Shown here piece by piece: positions 10,820-21,250 of a stretch of 64,000 nt of DNA. Source of the DNA: Apodemus sylvaticus (lineage: Eukaryota > Chordata > Mammalia > Rodentia > Muridae); the NCBI RefSeq assembly GCF_947179515.1, contig NC_067482.1, positions 72,145,811-72,209,810 on the forward strand, read 5' to 3'. The notes below the pieces were generated by a model. That model saw only the letters and a list, made by a program, of their open reading frames with translations, searched no databases and was not told the DNA's origin. Position 1 is the stretch's first letter; the number at the start of each line of letters is the position of its first letter. Made by a program: the position numbers and the translations under genes.

Positions 10820-11998
10820 TCTATTAGTTAAAGCTGTCCAATGTTGTAACCGGTTATGACTTCTGTGAGATCATATTATGTTTCTTAGTTTATTTCTCAT
10901 TATCATAATTAAATAACTAAGGCAAGATAACTATAAAGAAAGTGGGGTTGGTTTTGCTAAGATTTCTGGATGTTCAAAGAGTCGTATTAGCTTTGGACCA
11001 GCTCCTATAAGGTGCATCTCAGCTCTCTTACATCCAGGTGGAAGTACATATGTGAATGAGATAACACATATCCTAATCAAACACCAGAGTATTCCCAGGG
11101 TACCATAATCTCTTATGATTATAGTGGCTCCAGTTAACCTAAGGACCCTCTGCAAGTTCACATCTCTTAAAAGGGCTTCTTAATATCCCAAGATGTGAGC
11201 CTTTGGGGGCTAGACAAACACATGGGCAGAATGATACCCTGGCCAAAAGCAAGTGGGCCCAAGGTCCAGGCAGTGAGGTATGGTATGGATCGAGCTCTTG
11301 GACCTGGGTCTGGGTTTGTTCTTGAGTTCCACAGCCTTCCTGACTGATTAGCACTTCTGCCCCACCCCTTTGCTTTCTACCAGATGCCCAGGCTTCACAT
11401 GCATTGATAATCTAACCTTTGAGGCTATCCACTCCCTTCTAACCTTTTTTACTGTCCTTGTGCATTTAACTGAGCCCCAATACTGGGTATTCATGGTTCA
11501 AAGCCCAGATTTCCCAAACATATGTCAGGTAGCTATGATTGAACTATCGAATGCTTTCATTCCTCATAAGTACAAAATTATACACCCTTGTCCTTTTAAA
11601 TATTATGTGAGGTCATCTATGGAAAAAAAAAAAAAAACAGAAAACCTGTTCCAGAATGCTTAAATAATTTTCCCAAGGTTAAATAGGATTTAAAAAAAAT
11701 ATCTGAGATTTCCAAATAAATCTGGTATTTTTTTCCTGTCTTGATCACAACTCATATTTCATTTTAAAATTCAGGACATTTGCATTGTTCTCTAGGATAC
11801 AGTACATGGAAGTGCATGTATATTTGTTTCGAGTATGAATTCATGCCTTTCTCCACTGCTGATTCTCACTTTAAAACATCAGTCCTCACCTTCTAAGAGA
11901 AGGAAATAAAACAGGTAAAATAATAGTCATAGAACCAATGGAAAGGGATGTTATGTCTCTACAGTATTGATTACCCTGTTTGAAATGCTTTGCTACTA

Positions 11999-12000
<2 letters not shown>
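10820..12000. other. Unassigned non-coding DNA
   Basis: About 1.2 kb without a recognised repeat or gene. A 97-codon frame (11370-11663) has no recognisable domain and ends in an A run. I see no splice-supported exon. Confidence 0.45.

Positions 12001-12038
<38 letters not shown>
12001..12038. repeat. (GT)19 microsatellite
   Basis: Nineteen uninterrupted gt units, likely length-polymorphic. Confidence 0.95.
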
Positions 12039-12041
<3 letters not shown>

Positions 12042-12626
12042 AGTTTTGTAGAGAAGTAATCAAAATTAGCCAAGGTTAAATAATCAGTGTGAATGTAGCC
12101 AGGCTGAACAGATTATAGCATTAAAAACAAGGTACTGCACAGGATAGAAAATGTTATAAAATTAAAATTAATGAGAATGAGAATAAGCTTGACATTCATG
12201 TGTTAGTTTAAATTAACGTGGATATAAAGAAAATGGCATGTTTCTTTATATGTGCAGGGAAGGATGGGATTTGAACTGATTTTCTTCTTCGTGTCTAAAG
12301 GCAAGATCGAGCCACTTCTGATTGCCTACATGTGTGAACGTATATTTGTCTTACATCAAGTACAAGGTTTGTAAACCTCTAGGCCTTACCTTCTCAGGGT
12401 TTGGTTTGGATTGGTTTGGATTTGGTCGACTTTGGTTGGTTTGCATTATTTTTTGTCGGTGCTGAGAAATAGTCCCAAACTAGAAAAAAACAGATGACAA
12501 AGTGGTAAATAAAAAGATGAAGATAGAGATGCAACAGCCCTGCATTTGAATTTCTCCATGAAGCTCAGAGATACAGAATCCCTCTGACTTTTTCCATTCC
12601 CATTTCTTTGTCTCTACAGATAAGAT
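12039..12626. other. Unassigned non-coding DNA
   Basis: AT-rich DNA with no recognised element. The ggtttggattggtttgga words near 12400-12440 are a minor local repeat. Confidence 0.45.
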
Positions 12627-12636
12627 AAGAATGCTA

Positions 12637-12779
12637 TGGGCAGGGCGGTGGTGGCACACGCCTTTAACCCCAGCTCTTGGGAGGCAGAGGCAGGTGATTT
12701 CTGAGTTTGAGGCAGCCTGGTCTACAGAGTGAGTTCCAGGACAGCCAGGGCTACACAGAGAAACCCTGTCTCAAAAAAT
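12637..12779 (+). mobile_element. B1 SINE
   Basis: 7SL-derived B1 with the recognisable order ggtggtggcacacgcctt, gggaggcagaggcagg, cagcctggtctacagag, ggctacacagagaaaccc and a short A-rich tail. aagaatgcta before it (12627-12636) and aaaaatgcta after it (12780-12789) form an imperfect TSD. Confidence 0.93.
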
Positions 12780-12949
12780 AAAAATGCTACCACAGTTCTA
12801 GAGAGAAAACCTCATGCAGTGAAGAGTGCTTCAGAATCTAATAAACTCACAATGTCTCTTTCTCCAGGAGTCCCACTTCAAGCAATAGCAGATATCTCCA
12901 GGTGCTTAGAGGCAAGAGTTCCTAAAGGGAAATTTTAAGATTAACATGT

Positions 12950-13480
12950 CAAAGATCTGTCTGAACTCCCATGTGTATTATAGCAGTGTTCACAAGAATC
13001 AAGCTACAGAATCAGCCAAAATGCTTGTAATGGATGAATGGAAGAAAAAACAAGGCGCATGTAGGGTACAATGTCCTTCTGTCGACAAGTACAACGTACA
13101 TAAGCATCTAGCACAGAGAGACAAACAACACATGGTCTCACATGAGTGATGGAGAGTTCATAGAATTAGAAAGTAGAATGGCTAGGGTGGGTGCTGGGGT
13201 GAGGAAAAGCAACACATTGATCAATAGATATGTAATTACAACTACATTAGAGAGGTGTGTATGAGCCACCACAGAGGTAGTAACAGCCATTCTGGATGAT
13301 GTATTTTATTCTTGAAATTGTTAAGATTGCTATTACCTATTCTCTCAGCAGGAGCACCCCATGAACTGATCCATTTGTTCATTAGCTAGATTTAACCATT
13401 CCACAATGTATACATACTTCAAAGCCTCAAATGAACCATAAACACAATTTTCTCAACAACAACAAAAAATTTAAAATGAT
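12950..13480 (+). mobile_element. Ancient L1M 3' end
   Basis: Degenerate but ordered similarity to the old mammalian L1 3' region: tatagcagtgttcacaag, atggatgaatggaag, cacatggtctcacatgagtg, agagtagaatggct-like words, and finally ttaaccattccacaatgta with cataaacacaatttt, the usual 3' end of L1MA/MB-type elements. It is much older than the murine L1s in this window. Confidence 0.75.
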
Positions 13481-13529
13481 ATGGACAGTTCATACACTTG
13501 GGGAAGAGACATAAACTGATTTCATGTGT

Positions 13530-14150
13530 ATTCCAGTGACCATATCATGAAGCCTGCTAAGAAATCTACCACTGTTGTGGATGGGCCTGCTGTTCTTGTG
13601 AACCAATCCTCTAATGGATAAAGGAGCCAATCACATGGCGAGTAGGCAGGACTTCCAAATTGGACAGAAGAAGAGAGGAAGCAGGAGAGAGGTCTCTTTG
13701 GAACAGGGACAGCATAAGGGTAAGATGTAGCTCCCAAAGTTTCTGGTATCATGGCGGATCCACAAGGATTCCAACTGGAGGAATCAGATTTTAATAAAGC
13801 TTACAAAATTAGGTTTTAGTTGCTGTGCCCAGAGACTGAGTTACCATTGTTTCTGAACTAAGTTTGTGTTGCATTTTCTTTCATGCTGCCGCTTGTCTGG
13901 GTTCAAGAGAGAAAGATACAGCAGCAAAGCGAGGGTTTACCTGATGTGCACCACAAAGGCCGTGGGGGATTTGAATCACGGAGTTGGCATGGTAGTGACC
14001 TGCCAGTGGGAACCTAGTGAGCTGGGTGGAGAGATTGTGGAACTCTGAGTCAGAGAGTCTCTGTGAGATAAAAACAGTTTGGCCATTGCCCGTCCGTGCA
14101 TGGCCAGCCAGGCCACCAGGGCAGAGAGTTAGAGGCACTACTGTCAGTTC
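13530..14150 (+). mobile_element. LTR-like block, probable rodent ERV LTR
   Basis: Resembles an LTR in layout: a promoter-like region with tctaatggataaagg and caatcacatggcgag, a polyadenylation word aataaa at 13793, then a downstream region (ctgtgcccagagactgagt, tctgaactaagtttgtgtt) recalling rodent class II LTR R/U5 sequence. I cannot place the TG/CA ends or a TSD, so extent and family are uncertain. Confidence 0.4.
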
Positions 14151-15423
14151 TACTTTTTTAATACTTCCCCCAACATCCTACTGCCATCAAAGACCCAGGG
14201 GAAACTATTCTACCAGCTCCTGAGTATCCACTATTGCCCCAAGAAGTCCCACCTAACCAATTTCAGATTTCCAAGTCTCATCAGATAGAACCTCTAAAGC
14301 CCAGAGCCTGGCCTTTTGCAGGGAACCACCCCAATGCCCCAACCTTTCTCTGAATCTCACAGTGAAACACATTCTGTATCTTGTATCAGCTAACTGTTCC
14401 CACAATTGAAGATAGCACCAGCAAGACCAGGCTTAGAGAATTCTTTCCTATAACTCTTTATCTGCCCTCCCTTACCCCACCAGATGGTAAGCTCGTGAGG
14501 TAGGAGCAACTGGATCATCACAGTGAACCCATGACTAGACAGAGAGCAGCAAGGGTATTCAGTAAGAGTCAGTGCATACAAGTGGACAATAGACTCAACA
14601 TTTCTCTTGGGAGCTCTGTCCTCTGGAAGAGATGAAGAGAACAAGGTCCCAGCAAGTCTGACCCTATCTTAAAGAATTTCTCTTAGCATTAGTCACAGTT
14701 AAGTTGGTAGGAACAATTCAGGTCCTAACTCAAGAAAAAGCTTCAGATGTGAAATCAGAGTGTAGAGACTGGGATGCCCAGAGAGACATGGGACTTTAGA
14801 GTGGCCCAGAGTCTGAAGCCTCTTGGGGATCTGATGAAACCCTCATGAAATCTTCAGAATTCACTCTACCCTCCTTGTTCCTTGAAACTCATAGACCTCA
14901 TATTGATGGGTAAGAGGGTAGCATGTCTCATGCGTAGAGAAGCCACAGTGAGGGATACAGTGCTTTTGAACTAATGGAGAGAGAGCTGTCTCCCAAAGAA
15001 TGTTGGGCATGGATGCATCCGCCTGGAACCTACAGAGCGAAACAACACTGTGGCCTGGGTAAGTGTGTCCTTAGGCCACCTCCAAGACGGAGTTTGCTCA
15101 GGCTCCCAGTTCTTGGGTACGACCCTAAAATCTTTCACTTCTCCTTTTGAGCCACCATCTGTTCTTGACACAAGAACACATTTCTAGGTCTTTTCAGGAT
15201 CCCATAAACACAGATTCAAGAACAGACCAGGCTGTCAGTGGGGAGATGATAGCCAGACAAGGAAACAGTCCACATATGCTGTGTCTTATGAACGGTGACT
15301 GGGTCCCCACGCTCACTGCTCCTAGAAATACTCAACCCACCCCTTGCCATCAGGAAGACATCACCCAGATATAAAAAAAAGGAATAGAAGGAAAGAAAAG
15401 GCAGGCATAGGGATATAGAACAG
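14151..15423. other. Unassigned DNA with a possible L2/MIR tail near 14478-14600
   Basis: Mostly unassigned. ccagatggtaagctcgtgagg and cacagtgaacccatg near 14480-14540 faintly recall the shared L2/MIR 3' core. No coding evidence. Confidence 0.35.
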
Positions 15424-15705
15424 GATGGGAGGCAAAGAGGGAGGGAGGGAGGGAGGGAGGGAGGGAGGGAGGGAGGGAGGGAGGGAGGGAGGGAGGGAAG
15501 AGAGGAGAGGGAGGGAGGGAGGGAGGGAGGAAGAGAGGGAGGGAGAGAGGGAGGGAGGAAGAGAAGGAGGGAGGGAGGGAGGGAGGAAGAGAGGGAAAGA
15601 GGGAGGGAGGGAGGGAGGGAGGGAGGGAGGGAGGGAGGGAGGGAGGGAGGGAGAGAATAAGGGAAGGAGAGAGGGAGAGAGGGAAGGAGGGAAAGAGAGA
15701 GAAAT
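15424..15705. repeat. (GGGA)n purine tract, about 280 bp
   Basis: Dozens of gggagg units, broken by aagaga and gagaga, with almost no pyrimidines on the + strand. The long frames across it (152, 115 and 99 codons, Pro/Ser/Leu-rich or Gly/Arg/Glu-rich) are translations of the repeat. Long mirror-like purine tracts of this kind can form triplex (H-DNA) structures. Confidence 0.95.
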
Positions 15706-16020
15706 CATAAAAAATGGCAGGTGAATAGGCCTCTGATTTTAGAAGGTTCCAGAGAGAGAGGAGCCTTTCAGGAACAGAAAGTAAGAAACAGAAGGCCACA
15801 GAGGCCACAGATAGTCAGGTCAAAGCAAAGGGCCCACAGGAGGAGACTGGGCCCTCTTAGAACATTCTTCCCATTCAGGATAGAGTACAACTGTGAGAGA
15901 AACCATAAGGTTAAATATAAACTGGTTGGTGGTTTCAGAAAGAGAGATACAGAAACATAGACAGGGACAGAGAGAGATACTCTAAGCAGATAGACACAGA
16001 GAAAAGCCCAGAATTCAATA
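15706..16020. other. Unassigned DNA, GA-rich in part
   Basis: Sequence after the purine tract, with scattered agagag words. Nothing recognised. Confidence 0.45.
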
Positions 16021-16024
16021 CTGA

Positions 16025-16165
16025 AATCAGATTTCAGCCTTGATTTCAATGCTAATTCTGCTACTTTCTGTCTTTGCTACACTAGGGGAAATTCTTGACC
16101 GCTGGGTGCCTGCAAACTTGGTGTAAGATGGAGTTACCTGAATTCCTGGAGTAACTACTCTATAA
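16025..16165 (+). mobile_element. MIR SINE, diverged
   Basis: ctaattctgctactttctgt, attcttgaccgctgggtgcctg and gtaagatggagtta follow the order of the MIR core and tail (gctctgccactta, ttaacctctctgtgcctc, gtaaaatgggga) with many changes. Confidence 0.45.
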
Positions 16166-16249
16166 TTATTCAGGGAGGTTTAAGAAAACATAGTAGTTAA
16201 TAATAAAAATAAGAACAATAAAGATAAACATAAATGTAGTAAAGTCCAC

Positions 16250-16292
16250 TACTTATTATTATTATTATTTATTATTATTATTATTATTATTT
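16250..16292. repeat. (ATT)n microsatellite
   Basis: About 13 att units with one extra T. Confidence 0.9.
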
Positions 16293-16399
16293 GGGGTTTA
16301 AATAATTTTAAAAGGAAGCTGGGCAGATGGATGTGGAGGTCTGGATTTTTGGAGCTTACGTGAAATCTAAAGAAACAACATGCATGGTGTTTAAGGAGC

Positions 16400-16585
16400 C
16401 AGCTGAGCTGGGTTCTAGGGCAGAACTCAGCCCTGCTATTTTCCTGACAATGTATAATTGACATAAATTCTCAGAGCCTTGGTTTCTCTATTTGTAAATG
16501 AGGTTACACCTGCATTGTTCTTGGATGCTAAAAACTCTGTTATAAAGTCCTTGTAGCCATTATTTAAGTGCTAGTTACATTTCAT
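16400..16585 (+). mobile_element. MIR SINE
   Basis: The clearest MIR in the window: ctgagctgggttctagggc, attctcagagccttggtttc, tctatttgtaaatgaggt, and a tail resembling the MIR 3' end (tataaagtccttgtagcc). Confidence 0.7.
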
Positions 16586-16588
16586 TAC

Positions 16589-16766
16589 TTGTGTGTATGT
16601 GCGTATGTGTGTATCTGTATGTATCTGTGTGTATCTGTGTCTGTGTGTGCATGCGTGTCTGTGAGTTTGTGTCTGTCTGTCATCTATGTGTTTGTGTCTG
16701 TGTGCCTATGTGTGTCTGTGTGTATTGTGTATCTGTGTGATTGTGTGTCTATGTGTGTCTATGCAC
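16589..16766. repeat. Degenerate (TG)n tract linked to a B4 SINE
   Basis: 178 bp of tgtgtgtctg-type variants. It abuts the B4 at 16770 on its A-rich-tail side, so it may derive from that SINE's tail. Frames of 92 and 66 codons here are repeat translations. Confidence 0.85.
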
Positions 16767-16769
16767 ATT

Positions 16770-16990
16770 CACAGAGGACAAAGGAAGATGTTAGGTGCCC
16801 TGTTCTATCACTTTCTGCTTTCTCTAGAGCTAGGACCTCTCCTTGAACCTGGAGCTTGCCATTTATTGGCTAGACTAGTTGGCTAGAGAACCCCAAGGAT
16901 CCGCCTTTTCCCTGTTCCCGGTACATGGGTAACAGACACAGTAACACGAGCTTTTTCCATGGGTGCTGAGGATCTGCATGGTAGTTCCTA
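16770..16990 (-). mobile_element. B4-type composite SINE
   Basis: Read on +, gaacctggagcttgcc, attggctagact, gagaaccccaaggatccgcc, then ccatgggtgctgaggatctg follow the reverse of the B4 consensus (B1-like plus ID-like halves). Confidence 0.65.
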
Positions 16991-17113
16991 TGTGGTTCCT
17001 TGAATGAACCGCCTCCCCCGTCCCTTGTTACACGCTTTCAGGATTCATTTCAACTCTAATTTGAACACCAGTGGACTTTGAGGACACAAATGCACAGTTC
17101 ACATATTTGTAAA

Positions 17114-17295
17114 CAGCACTTATCAACCTATGGGTCATGACAACAAGGATTGCTTAAGACCATTGGAAAACATGGATATTTACATTATGACTTATAACAG
17201 TAGCAAAATTACAGTTATGAAGTAACAATTACAATCATTTTATGGTTGGAGGTTACCATAACATGAGGAACTGTATGAAAGGTTGAGAACCACTG
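17114..17295 (+). mobile_element. URR1-like rodent hAT DNA transposon
   Basis: The 3' end aaggttgagaaccactg is the inverted repeat of hAT-Charlie-type elements. The 5' end cagcacttatcaacct is its decayed partner. The interior (cagtagcaaaattacagtta, tgaagtaacaattac, ttatggttggaggt) matches my memory of the non-autonomous rodent URR1 family. No 8-bp TSD is readable. Confidence 0.85.
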
Positions 17296-18041
17296 CTATT
17301 GAGAGAGTCTCTAGGAGACAGCTTTCTGAGCATGAACATGTTGGAATTTATGAAATACTAAGGTATCACTGAGGGATAGCCTAAGCCTGGTTTGGTATGT
17401 TTTATTACATTCATCTATTGGCTAACCATCAAGCTCAAGTGCTGGATATTAGTGATGCAGTTCTCACCAACATCACCAATGACTCATTTCTGAAAGTCCA
17501 CCCACTTATAGAAGAGCTCACTTGACCTCAAATACCAGAGAATATGTCTGAACCTGGTATCTTTCAACCATGAAACACCTCAGCTTTAATCTAAGCATGA
17601 TTTTAATTAAGGGGAGAAGGTCATTTCTTTAATGAGTTCCAGGTTGGCATCCAATCTCTCCCTTTGTAGAACGGGTCGAGTGTGACAAGTGCCACTTCTC
17701 ATCTCCTCAGCACACTACAGCTTCATCTCATTCCTGACCATGCTGCAAATCCAAGCACAAAAGGAGTCTTTTAAATAGAGAAGAGACAATTACAATTCCT
17801 TGGCCCATTTCTTGAACCTTATCACACACTTGGTACATTTGAGAGTGAAATAACCCCGTTTTATAAATCTGCCAAGAAAGTCAGATGCTCTCTTTTTAGG
17901 ATGGGTGATACTTTGTTCAAATAAATCTGATTCATGAAGAGTTTTGATGCTCCTTTTGAGAGTCTTTTCTGAAGCCTTGTATTTTTATAGTCCTATTTAT
18001 TTATGTATTTCTATGCTTACATAAGTGTCTCATATTCACAG
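17296..18041. other. Unassigned non-coding DNA upstream of the exon candidate
   Basis: No recognised repeat. The last 80 bases are T-rich (ttttatagtcctatttattt) and end in a ttcacag splice-acceptor-like site. Confidence 0.45.
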
Positions 18042-18215
18042 GGATCTGAATGGCATACAAAGAACATGGGAAATAATCAAAGAAGAGAAGAAAATGGTCT
18101 CAGGACTGAGCGAAGGCCTAGACCTTTTCCTGAATAAAACCTCAGATGTGAAGAAGGAAATTAAAATGTTCGATTCTTTAGAAGATCAGCCTCTGCCGGG
18201 CTCAGTGTGGAACTG
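18042..18215 (+). other. Candidate protein-coding exon, gene unidentified
   Basis: An open frame runs through a T-rich acceptor-like site (tattcacag/g, intron phase 2) and stays open to a TGA at 18217-18219. The peptide is rich in E, K, L, W and D with charged heptad-like spacing (for example IQRTWEIIKEEKKMV), as in a helical or coiled-coil/spectrin-like segment, unlike the repeat-derived frames around it. It could end at a weak donor (ctg/gtgaca) after 18215, or be a terminal exon ending at the TGA. I do not recognise the protein and find no partner exon in the window, so it could also be a chance frame or a dead exon. Confidence 0.3.
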
Positions 18216-18234
18216 GTGACAGGTGGCGGGACCC

Positions 18235-18315
18235 TGGCTGCTTCTGCCTCCCTCTCAGTGTGTAACCTTGGGCAGGTCTCTTGACCCATCTGAATCAAAG
18301 AAACTGTCTGTTGGA
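18235..18315 (+). mobile_element. MIR-like fragment
   Basis: gtgtgtaaccttgggcaggt and ctcttgacccatctgaatc recall the MIR core. Confidence 0.45.
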
Positions 18316-19265
18316 ATATAAAGTGAGCCTTTCAAATCTCAGCTCCCATCATCCCCAAACCCACAGCTTTCCACTCTGCACCTGGCATTTAGGCTCCAGA
18401 CCCATCCGTGGCGATGTTGTGTACACAAGCAAATGCACTTTGGCAAACCCAAGTGTCTTTTCAGCTGAAATGATGGTGGTGAAATTAGCTCAGCAGTTTG
18501 CACAGAAGGCTCATTCAACACACTGCAAAGCAAACATGGACAAAAATGGAAAATAACTTTCACACTCTCTTCAGAGGTATTTTAAACATTGAGGAAAGCC
18601 AGAAGAAAGGTGCTACAGGGTGGCTTCTTGGTCCAACTGAGGCAGAAGCAGCCTCAGATTCAGGGATCCGTGGAGAAGGAAAGTCATTTTTCTGTGGTGT
18701 GTGAACTTCAGGCTCTTGTTTTCCAAGACTGAGGGTAGTGATTTTAACTGCCTTTAATGATCATTCTTTCCCATTTGATATTTATCTTATTCTTTATTTC
18801 TATTTCACGTTTACTCTGGATTTTCTCCCTTTGTGGAGCCATGTTTCAACAAAAAATAGAAATAGTCTATTCTGTGAAGTCAGGAAGGGTACATTAGCTA
18901 TCCAAGAGGAAAGTAGAGATCTAAAATGCATGGAAGGCCAAAGGTTATGCACAAGCTTGGTTCTTGCAGGATGGCTGGGAAGGGACAGATTCTTGGAAGT
19001 CACCCTAGATTCAGCATAAAGAAATGTCCCTAGTCGTCTCTGGGAAGTGTGATGTTCAGACCTGAGGTGAGGCATGCTGAGAGTGCAGCCTTTAGTGATT
19101 TCTGGATTGCATTTCTCTCTGATAACCAGACAATAAACATCAAGAGAACCAAGAAAACGATCAATGTAAACAGTGAACTACCAAGCACCCACTGGGGTGA
19201 GCTCCTTTGTGAACTGTTTGTCTTATTTCTCCAAGATGGTCTATTGGCCTTTCTGAGATTTGACG
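18316..19265. other. Unassigned non-coding DNA
   Basis: No recognised repeat and no splice-supported coding sequence. Several frames of 68-93 codons show no domain. Confidence 0.45.
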
Positions 19266-19269
19266 TGCT

Positions 19270-19990
19270 AATATTTTATTTAACTAAATGTTTATTGTAC
19301 AAAATGAAGGGTTCATTGTGACATTTCCATGCATGCATATTGATGACCTTAGTTCAGAGTCACTCTCTTGATCATTCTTTCTGGTTTCCTTGCCCCAACT
19401 CCCTCTTTCTCTTCCCTAACCATATCTTTAACAGTTCCTCTTTATTTTCATGTTCTTTTCTTTCCCCTAGATTCTACACATCAGGTGAAATGTCAGACAT
19501 GTACGACACTTATCTTTGTGCGCCTTACCTCACTTAGCATGCTGATCTTCATTCAGTTCCATTAATTTTCTTGCAAGTGATATAATTCCATTTCCCTTTA
19601 TGGCTAAATGACACTACATTGTGTATATGTGCCATGATATCTTTACCTATCAGTTTATGAGCACCAAAGCTGATTCCATAACTACACTATTATTAAAGAT
19701 GCAGAGAAGCCGGGCAGTGGTGGCACACGCCTGTAATCCCAGCACCCTGGGAGGCAGAGGCAGGTGGATTTCTGAATTCGAGGCCAGCCTGGTCTACAGA
19801 GTGAGTTCCAGGACAGCCAAGGCTACACAGAGAAACCCTGTCTGGAGAAAAAAAAATCCAAAAAAAAAAAAAAACCCAAACAAACAAACAAACAAACAAA
19901 CAAACAAACAAAAAAGATGCAGAGAAAAGCTTGAGTATGAAGTTTCCTTGGTGGTTATCTGGTAGTTTTCCTTTTTTGAAACAACAATTA
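19270..19990 (-). mobile_element. Old L1 3' end, - strand, interrupted by a B1
   Basis: Read on +, gggttcattgtgacatttcc, attctacacatcagg, ctcacttagcatgctgatc, ttgtatatgtgcc-like words and ggctaaatgacactac are the reverse complement of an older mammalian/rodent L1 ORF2 end and 3' region. The B1 at 19709-19912 sits inside it. The right-hand boundary is a guess. Confidence 0.65.
19709..19912 (+). mobile_element. B1 SINE with (AAAC)n tail
   Basis: Near-consensus B1 (gccgggcagtggtggcacac, gaggccagcctggtctacag, gctacacagagaaaccctg). The tail carries about nine aaac units (19877-19912). A perfect 14-bp TSD aaagatgcagagaa lies at 19695-19708 and 19913-19926. Confidence 0.96.
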
Positions 19991-20214
19991 CTCCAAGTGT
20001 CTCTCAGGTTCTGAAACCCACTCTTTGCAACTACAAGCAGAGTAAGGTAGGCTGGAAGTCTCTAGCTGACTCCTGAGTTCTTGCAAGTGTCTGACTTGTG
20101 TTTCTATGAATGTGGGTCATCAGCTCCTGAGAGTTTCCATCCTGCCTGCCTGCCTGCCTGTCTGGTTGGTCTTCATGGTTGTCCTGGGACCTGTCACTCT
20201 GGTGTTCTGAAGTT

Positions 20215-20560
20215 GCTCAAACAAATCTCCACATGCTGTGTGGCTTATAACAGAAAAACATTCCTTCCAAGATGAATGTCACTGGGCCTGAGTCCCTGCA
20301 AATACACTAGGGGAAAATCACATTTCTCTGGGCTTCTGTGACCCTAAGGGTTTTGGAGCTATGTTATGATTTTTCTCTAGTTTCATGTGACCTTCTCTTT
20401 ATCTCTGTGTCTGTTCTCTCACTCCAATAAAAACACTTGTTATTAATGTCAGGGTTCATCTGGACACTCCAAATGACCTCATCTCAAGAACCTCCAGTAT
20501 AGTCATGAAAACTCAATTTCTCACATTGCATCTATGGGTTCTGGAATAAAAACTGTTCCC
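20215..20560 (-). mobile_element. MLT1-like MaLR LTR, diverged
   Basis: Read on +, gtgtggcttataacagaa, ccttctctttatctctgtgt, aaaaacacttgttattaat, atgacctcatctcaag and ttctcacattgcatc follow the reverse complement of an MLT1 LTR. Strongly diverged. Confidence 0.5.
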
Positions 20561-20720
20561 ATGTTGGAGAGGGGCCATTGTAAAATACAATGCAATCTTC
20601 TTTTTTTAAGGTTACTTTTGTGGATCTTCTGTTCTGTCACAAGAAAGTATTATCATCACCCATGTTGGGTAAGATCAGAAACAGGGAATCTAGCTGAGAT
20701 GAGACTCTTTACATATTAAG

Positions 20721-21250
20721 ATTTTATTCTTCATGTGTGCACAATGGTATTCTGATCATTTCCACTCTTCATTTCCCTCCCTCTTCCCTGAAGATCACAT
20801 CACACATCTCCCTACCAACTTTATGTCTTCTTAAAAAAAAATATTCCAATCATCCCATGCCTGTGTATGCATGGCTGTGTGGTCATCCACTGCAGCAGGA
20901 TCAATCTACAAGTGATTTCCCCCCAAAACATTATCCTTCCCTAAGCTGCTATCAAGAGCCAACAGCTTCTCAGCTAGAGGTGAGGGCTCAGGAGCCTTCT
21001 TCCAAGTGGACATTGGGATTTTTAAGGGCTTGAACTTGGATAGGTTTTTAACAAGTGACCACTCATGAGTTCAGCAGTCCTGCCGTGTTTCCCAGATAGC
21101 ATTCAACAACACTTCCCACTTTCCTGGCTCTTACAGTCCTTCCACCTTCTCTGCCAAGACGTTCCCTGAGCCTTGGTGGAGGCAGGGGTGACTGATCAAG
21201 GTGAAAAACATTTGTTTTTTGACAACTGAAGATACTCCTAGACACTTATT
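20721..21250 (-). mobile_element. Rodent L1 (Lx-like) 3'UTR fragment
   Basis: ttaagctgctatcaagagcc-like words, agccaacagcttctcagcta, gaggtgagggctcagg, ttcagcagtcctgccgtgt and cgttccctgagccttgg are typical of an old rodent L1 3'UTR read in reverse. Subfamily is not resolved. Confidence 0.6.

Noticed and set aside
13530..14150. Coding or CpG-promoter interpretation of the LTR-like block
   Set aside because: CpG density is low, frames are short and an internal aataaa is present. An old LTR is the simpler reading, though family remains unproven.
15350..15808. 152- and 115-codon frames rich in Pro, Ser and Leu
   Set aside because: They are translations of the (GGGA)n/(TCCC)n tract with no start context, splice signals or domain.
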